From: Pseudomonadota bacterium
GTDB lineage: Bacteria; Pseudomonadota; Gammaproteobacteria; Steroidobacterales; Steroidobacteraceae
NCBI GenBank assembly: GCA_021808035.1
Contig: JAKBCG010000089.1
Location: 1 to 8,761, forward strand
Length of the DNA: 8,761 nt
Direction of reading: 5' to 3'
The first letter of the stretch is position 1; each line of letters starts with the position of its first letter. Positions 5,243 through 8,761 of the stretch are shown here, one piece after another. A program made the translations under genes and the position numbers. The notes under the pieces are model-generated. The model saw nothing but the letters and a program-made list of their open reading frames with translations, did no database searches and was not told the DNA's origin.

Positions 5243-8200
5243 CCCGTCGCCGCGGTTCCGGCGAGTTTGAAGCGGTCCGCGCCGATCAGCAGGTACACCC
5301 CGGGCACCACGAACAACGTGAACAGCGTTCCGATCGCGAGTCCGGTCGAGATCACCAGGCCGATCGCGAATCTGGACGCGGCGCCGGCGCCGCCGGCGAA
5401 CACCAGCGGCAGCACGCCGAGCACCATCGCCGCGGTCGTCATCAGGATCGGCCGCAAGCGGGTGCAGGCCGCGATCACGATCGCTTCGTATTTCGAGCGG
5501 CCCTGCTGCTGCTCCTTGTTCGCGACCTCGACGATCAGGATGCCATGCTTGCTGATCAAGCCCATCAGCGTGACGAGGCCGACCTCGGTGTAGATGTTCA
5601 GCGAGGCCCCGCCGACCCCGAGCGCGATGAACAGCAGCGCGCCGGCGATCGACATCGGCACCGAGATCATGATCACCAGCGGGTCGCGGAAGCTCTCGAA
5701 CAGCGCCGCGAGCGCGAGGAACACGATGATGATCGCGAAGCCGAAGGTCGCCAGCATCCCGCTCGACTCCTGCACGTACTGTCGCGCCTGGCCCGCGTAG
5801 TCGACCGAGTAGCCTTGGGGCAGCACGCGGGCGGCGAGGCCGCGCAGGTACCCGAGCGCCTCGCCGAGCGAGACCCCGGGCGCCATCACCCCGGAGATCG
5901 TCGCCGAGTTCTGCTGCTGGAAGTGGTTCAGCGTCTCCGGCACCGTCTCGGTGCGGATCGTCGCGATCGTCGACAAGGGGACGGACACCCCGCCGATCGT
6001 CGCGATCGGATAATCCAGCAGCTGCTGGACGTTGAGGCGCGAGATGCGCTGCACCTGCGGGATCACCTTGTACGAGCGCGTGTCCATGCTGAAGTAGTTC
6101 ACGTAGCCACCGCCGAGAAGGCTGCTCATCGCCGCGCCGACGTCGGTCATCGTGAGCCCGAGCTGCGCCGCCTTGTCGCGGTCGATCACGATCACCGACT
6201 GCGGCAGGTCGTACTTGAGGTCGGTGTCGAGGAACGCGAACTTGCCGCTCTTGCGCGCAGCGTCGAGGAACTGCTGCGACACCGCGTTCAGCCGCAGCGG
6301 GGGATCGGTCGTCTTGATCACGAACTGCAGCGGCAGGCCGAACGCGCCCGGGAGCGACGGAGGCTGGAACGCGACGATCCGCTGGCCGGCGATCGCGCGG
6401 TTCATCGCCTGCTGCAACTGCTGTTGCAGCTCGGTCGCGTTGCGCTTGCGCTCGTTCCAGGGGCGCAGGTTCAGTCCGGTGATCGACATGCCCGGCGCGT
6501 CGATGTGGAACACGTGCGCCGGGTGCGCGAGGCGGGTCGCGACGCGGTAGATCTCGTTGAAGTAGTCGACCTTGGTCTGCAGGGTCGCGTCGGGCGCGGA
6601 CGTGGCCTGCATCAGCACGAAACCCTGGTCCTCCTGCGGCGCAAGCTCCGATTTCGAGTGCGTCGCGAGGAAATAGATGCCCCCGAGCACCACCAGGACC
6701 GTGACCGCGGTGACCGGCGTGTACGCAAGGCTGCGCTCGAGCTTGCGCTGGTACCAGCCGCGCAGCCGGTCGAAGCGGGCGTCGATCGCGCGCACCAGCC
6801 GGTCCTCCCAGTGCCCGCCGTCGCCCTGGTGCGGCCGCAGCATGCGCGAGCACATCATCGGCGAGAGGGTCAGCGCGATCACCGCGGACACCGTGACGGT
6901 GCCGGCGAGGGTGAACGCGAACTCGATGAACAGCGCGCCGGTCAGGCCCCCCTGGAAGCCGATCGGCACGAACACCGCGAGCAGCACGACGGTCATCGCG
7001 ATGATCGGCGCGCCGAGCTCGCGGGCGGCGATGAGCGCGGCGGAGAGCGGTGGCTTGCCTTCCGCCAGATGGCGGTTCACGTTCTCGACGACGATGATCG
7101 CGTCGTCGACGACGAGGCCGATCGCGAGCACGAGCGCGAGCAAGGTCAGCAGATTGATGGAGAAGTGCAGCGCGAGCATGATCATGAACGTCCCGATGAT
7201 CGACAGCGGGATCGCGAGGATCGGGATGACCACCGAGCGCGGCGAGCCGAGGAACGCGAAGATCACCAGGATCACGATCACGACCGCTTCGATCAGCGTG
7301 CTCGCGACCTCGTGGATCGACGCGTTCACGAACGAGGTGGAGTCGTAGACGATCGCGGCCCGGAGACCCTCGGGGAGCTGCGCGCGGATCTGCGGGAAGA
7401 CCCGCTTCACCCCGCCGATCACCGACAGGAGGTTCGCGCTCGGCGCGATCTGCACGCCGACGAACACGCCGCCGACGCCGTCGAACGCGACCCGCTCGTC
7501 GTAATTGTCGGCGCCGAGGGTGACCGTCGCGACGTCGCGCAGCCGCACGATCGCGCCGCCGGTCTGCTTCACGACGAGGTTGCGGAACTCGCGCAGGCTG
7601 TGCAGGTTCGTGGTCGAGGTCAGCGTGACCTGGACCCACTCGCCCTTGGTGTTGCCGACCGCCGAGATGTAGTCGTTGTCGGCGAGGGCCTTCTGCACGT
7701 CGCTCGCGGTGAGCCCGTACGCGGCGAGCTTCTTCGGGTCGAGCCAGGCGCGCAGCGAGAAGTACTGCGCGCCGCGGATCTCGGCGGTCTGCACGCCCGG
7801 CACCGCCTGGATCTGCGGGACGACGACGCGCTGCACGTAGTCGGTGATCTGGTTGCGGTTCAGGCGCGTGCTCGAGAAGCCGATGTACATCGCGTCGATC
7901 GTCTGGCCGACGGACACCGTGATCGACGGCAGCTGCGAGCCGGTCGGCAGCTGGTTCAACACGGAGTTGACCTTGATGTTGATCTCCGCCGCCGCCTTCG
8001 AGGTGTCGTAGTTCTGGCGAAGGACCGCGGTGATCGTGCTGACGCCGCTCTGGCTGCTCGAGGTCAGGTAGTCGATGCCGTCCGCCTGCGCGATCGCCGC
8101 CTCCAGCGGCGTCGTGATGAACCCGGCGATCGAGTCCGGGTCGGCGCCCGGATAAGTGGTCGTGACGGTGACGATGCCGTTCTCGGTCTGCGGGTACTCG

Positions 8201-8304
8201 AGCACCTGCAGGGAGCTGAAGCTGCGCAGCCCGACGACCAGGATCACGAGGCTGACGACGCTCGCGAGGACCGGGCGGCGGATGAAGATGTCGGTGAAGT
8301 TCAC
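5230..8304 (-). CDS. RND multidrug efflux pump, HAE1 family (AcrB/MexB-like inner-membrane subunit)
   Basis: A full-length 1024-residue proton-driven pump of the tripartite RND type, trimeric in the inner membrane and exporting hydrophobic or amphiphilic compounds through an adaptor and an outer-membrane channel. The N-terminus MNFTDIFIRRPVLA is classic for the family. Helix 1 is about 11-28, the first large periplasmic loop 30-335, and helices 2-6 about 336-490. A second helix-loop-helix block begins near 530, with helices from about 850 to the end. The proton-relay pair is Asp400-Asp401 in GLVVDDAIIVVEN, with Lys919 in GLISKHGILIVE and Arg951 in RLRPILMTT. The start is GTG, 16 nt after the adaptor stop codon, with only a weak GGA upstream. 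An overlapping ATG at 8324 is in a different frame. Two acidic residues in helix 4 put it in the drug-exporting HAE group rather than the heavy-metal group. Exact substrates are unknown. Confidence 0.97.
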   Translation of the reverse strand: MNFTDIFIRRPVLASVVSLVILVVGLRSFSSLQVLEYPQTENGIVTVTTTYPGADPDSIAGFITTPLEAAIAQADGIDYLTSSSQSGVSTITAVLRQNYDTSKAAAEINIKVNSVLNQLPTGSQLPSITVSVGQTIDAMYIGFSSTRLNRNQITDYVQRVVVPQIQAVPGVQTAEIRGAQYFSLRAWLDPKKLAAYGLTASDVQKALADNDYISAVGNTKGEWVQVTLTSTTNLHSLREFRNLVVKQTGGAIVRLRDVATVTLGADNYDERVAFDGVGGVFVGVQIAPSANLLSVIGGVKRVFPQIRAQLPEGLRAAIVYDSTSFVNASIHEVASTLIEAVVIVILVIFAFLGSPRSVVIPILAIPLSIIGTFMIMLALHFSINLLTLLALVLAIGLVVDDAIIVVENVNRHLAEGKPPLSAALIAARELGAPIIAMTVVLLAVFVPIGFQGGLTGALFIEFAFTLAGTVTVSAVIALTLSPMMCSRMLRPHQGDGGHWEDRLVRAIDARFDRLRGWYQRKLERSLAYTPVTAVTVLVVLGGIYFLATHSKSELAPQEDQGFVLMQATSAPDATLQTKVDYFNEIYRVATRLAHPAHVFHIDAPGMSITGLNLRPWNERKRNATELQQQLQQAMNRAIAGQRIVAFQPPSLPGAFGLPLQFVIKTTDPPLRLNAVSQQFLDAARKSGKFAFLDTDLKYDLPQSVIVIDRDKAAQLGLTMTDVGAAMSSLLGGGYVNYFSMDTRSYKVIPQVQRISRLNVQQLLDYPIATIGGVSVPLSTIATIRTETVPETLNHFQQQNSATISGVMAPGVSLGEALGYLRGLAARVLPQGYSVDYAGQARQYVQESSGMLATFGFAIIIVFLALAALFESFRDPLVIMISVPMSIAGALLFIALGVGGASLNIYTEVGLVTLMGLISKHGILIVEVANKEQQQGRSKYEAIVIAACTRLRPILMTTAAMVLGVLPLVFAGGAGAASRFAIGLVISTGLAIGTLFTLFVVPGVYLLIGADRFKLAGTAATGGGT

Positions 8305-8320
8305 GGCGTGATTCCGGCGC

Positions 8321-8761
8321 TCATTCGTTCGGCGGCGACGGGTTCGGCGAGTTGCTCGGCATGATCGAGTTGTTCACCGTGATCGCGCTGCCGTTGTGCA
8401 GCTTCAGCTCGCCCGCGCTAACGACCGTGTCGCCGGCGCGCAGGCCGGAGAGCACCGCGACCTGGTTGCCGCGCGTCGGTCCGAGCTTCACGAAGCGTTG
8501 GCGCGCGATCAGCCGTGGCTTGCCGTGCGCATCGACGGCGGCGTGTTCGACGATGAACACCGTGTCGCCGTAGGGGTTGTAGGTGATCGCGGTCTGCGGC
8601 ACCGTCACGTACGGGCGCGGCGCGCCGTCGTCGACGGTCACGTCGGCGTACATGCCGGGCACGAGGCGGCCGTCGCGGTTCGGGAACGAGGCGCGGACCT
8701 GGACGTTGCGGCTCGCGCCGTCGACTTTCGAGTTGATCGCGACGATCCGGCCGCGGAAGCG
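8321..8761 (-). CDS. RND efflux periplasmic adaptor (membrane fusion protein), C-terminal part
   Basis: The last 146 residues of a HlyD/AcrA-type adaptor that joins an RND pump to its outer-membrane channel. The N-terminal lipoprotein or signal region, lipoyl and helical-hairpin domains lie beyond the window edge. The visible part opens in the beta-barrel domain, with family-typical IVAINSKVDGASRNVQVRA (residues 6-24 of the fragment) followed by the FPNRDGRLVPGM turn. It continues through the membrane-proximal domain, with VPQTAI, FVKLGP and GLRAGDTVVSAG. The C-terminus is a low-complexity Ser/Asn/Pro tail after the last beta strand. It is the first visible gene of the efflux operon and overlaps nothing; its stop codon is 16 nt before the RND GTG. 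There is no sign of frameshift; truncation is only by the window edge. Confidence 0.93.
   Translation of the reverse strand, partial: RFRGRIVAINSKVDGASRNVQVRASFPNRDGRLVPGMYADVTVDDGAPRPYVTVPQTAITYNPYGDTVFIVEHAAVDAHGKPRLIARQRFVKLGPTRGNQVAVLSGLRAGDTVVSAGELKLHNGSAITVNNSIMPSNSPNPSPPNE

Noticed and set aside
3672..5270. A 532-residue open frame on the plus strand, antisense to the MFS gene
   Set aside because: The composition is low-complexity (Arg, Gln, Glu, Asp) and it lies across a clear 14-helix transporter; it is a shadow frame.
4723..8364. A 1213-residue open frame on the plus strand, antisense to the RND gene
   Set aside because: It is rich in Arg, Asp, His and Glu with no domain, and mirrors the codon bias of the intact pump on the other strand. 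Long antisense frames are expected in DNA this GC-rich.

Overview
The window is very GC-rich protein-coding DNA, apart from one AT-rich gap around 3430-3640. Codon choice strongly favours G or C in third positions. The gene families present (a FadJ-type beta-oxidation protein, an HAE1-type RND pump with its adaptor, and a DHA2 exporter) point to a proteobacterium, most likely a high-GC gamma- or betaproteobacterium. I cannot name the genus. Coding is almost entirely on the minus strand; only one gene is on the plus strand.

From low to high coordinates: (1) Positions 1-1631 (minus) hold most of a fadJ-like multifunctional fatty-acid oxidation protein, cut by the window edge in its C-terminal part. 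(2) Positions 1663-2427 (minus) hold an endonuclease/exonuclease/phosphatase-fold (EEP) protein, 31 nt upstream of fadJ and probably cotranscribed with it. (3) Positions 2498-2953 (plus) hold a small TIR-like protein resembling the MTH538/ThsB type, divergent from the EEP gene across only 70 nt. (4) Positions 2959-3369 (minus) hold a small helical protein of unknown function, convergent with the TIR-like gene. (5) Positions 3370-3668 are a roughly 300-nt gap with the upstream region of the small gene, two adjacent hairpins and an AT-rich stretch with palindromes. (6) Positions 3669-8761 (minus) are a multidrug-efflux operon read from the right edge: the end of a periplasmic adaptor, a full 1024-residue RND pump starting at GTG, and a 14-helix DHA2 major-facilitator transporter.

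The efflux genes are tightly packed (16 nt, then 7 nt between genes). The order adaptor-RND-MFS resembles the mdtABC-mdtD arrangement of enterobacteria, but with one RND gene. No outer-membrane channel and no regulator lie inside the window. The most unusual item is the lone TIR-like gene. It has no ThsA-type partner here and sits divergent from a nuclease/phosphatase-fold gene, so it could be a small defence or signalling unit, but nothing in the sequence proves that. Most of the rest is ordinary metabolism and efflux.
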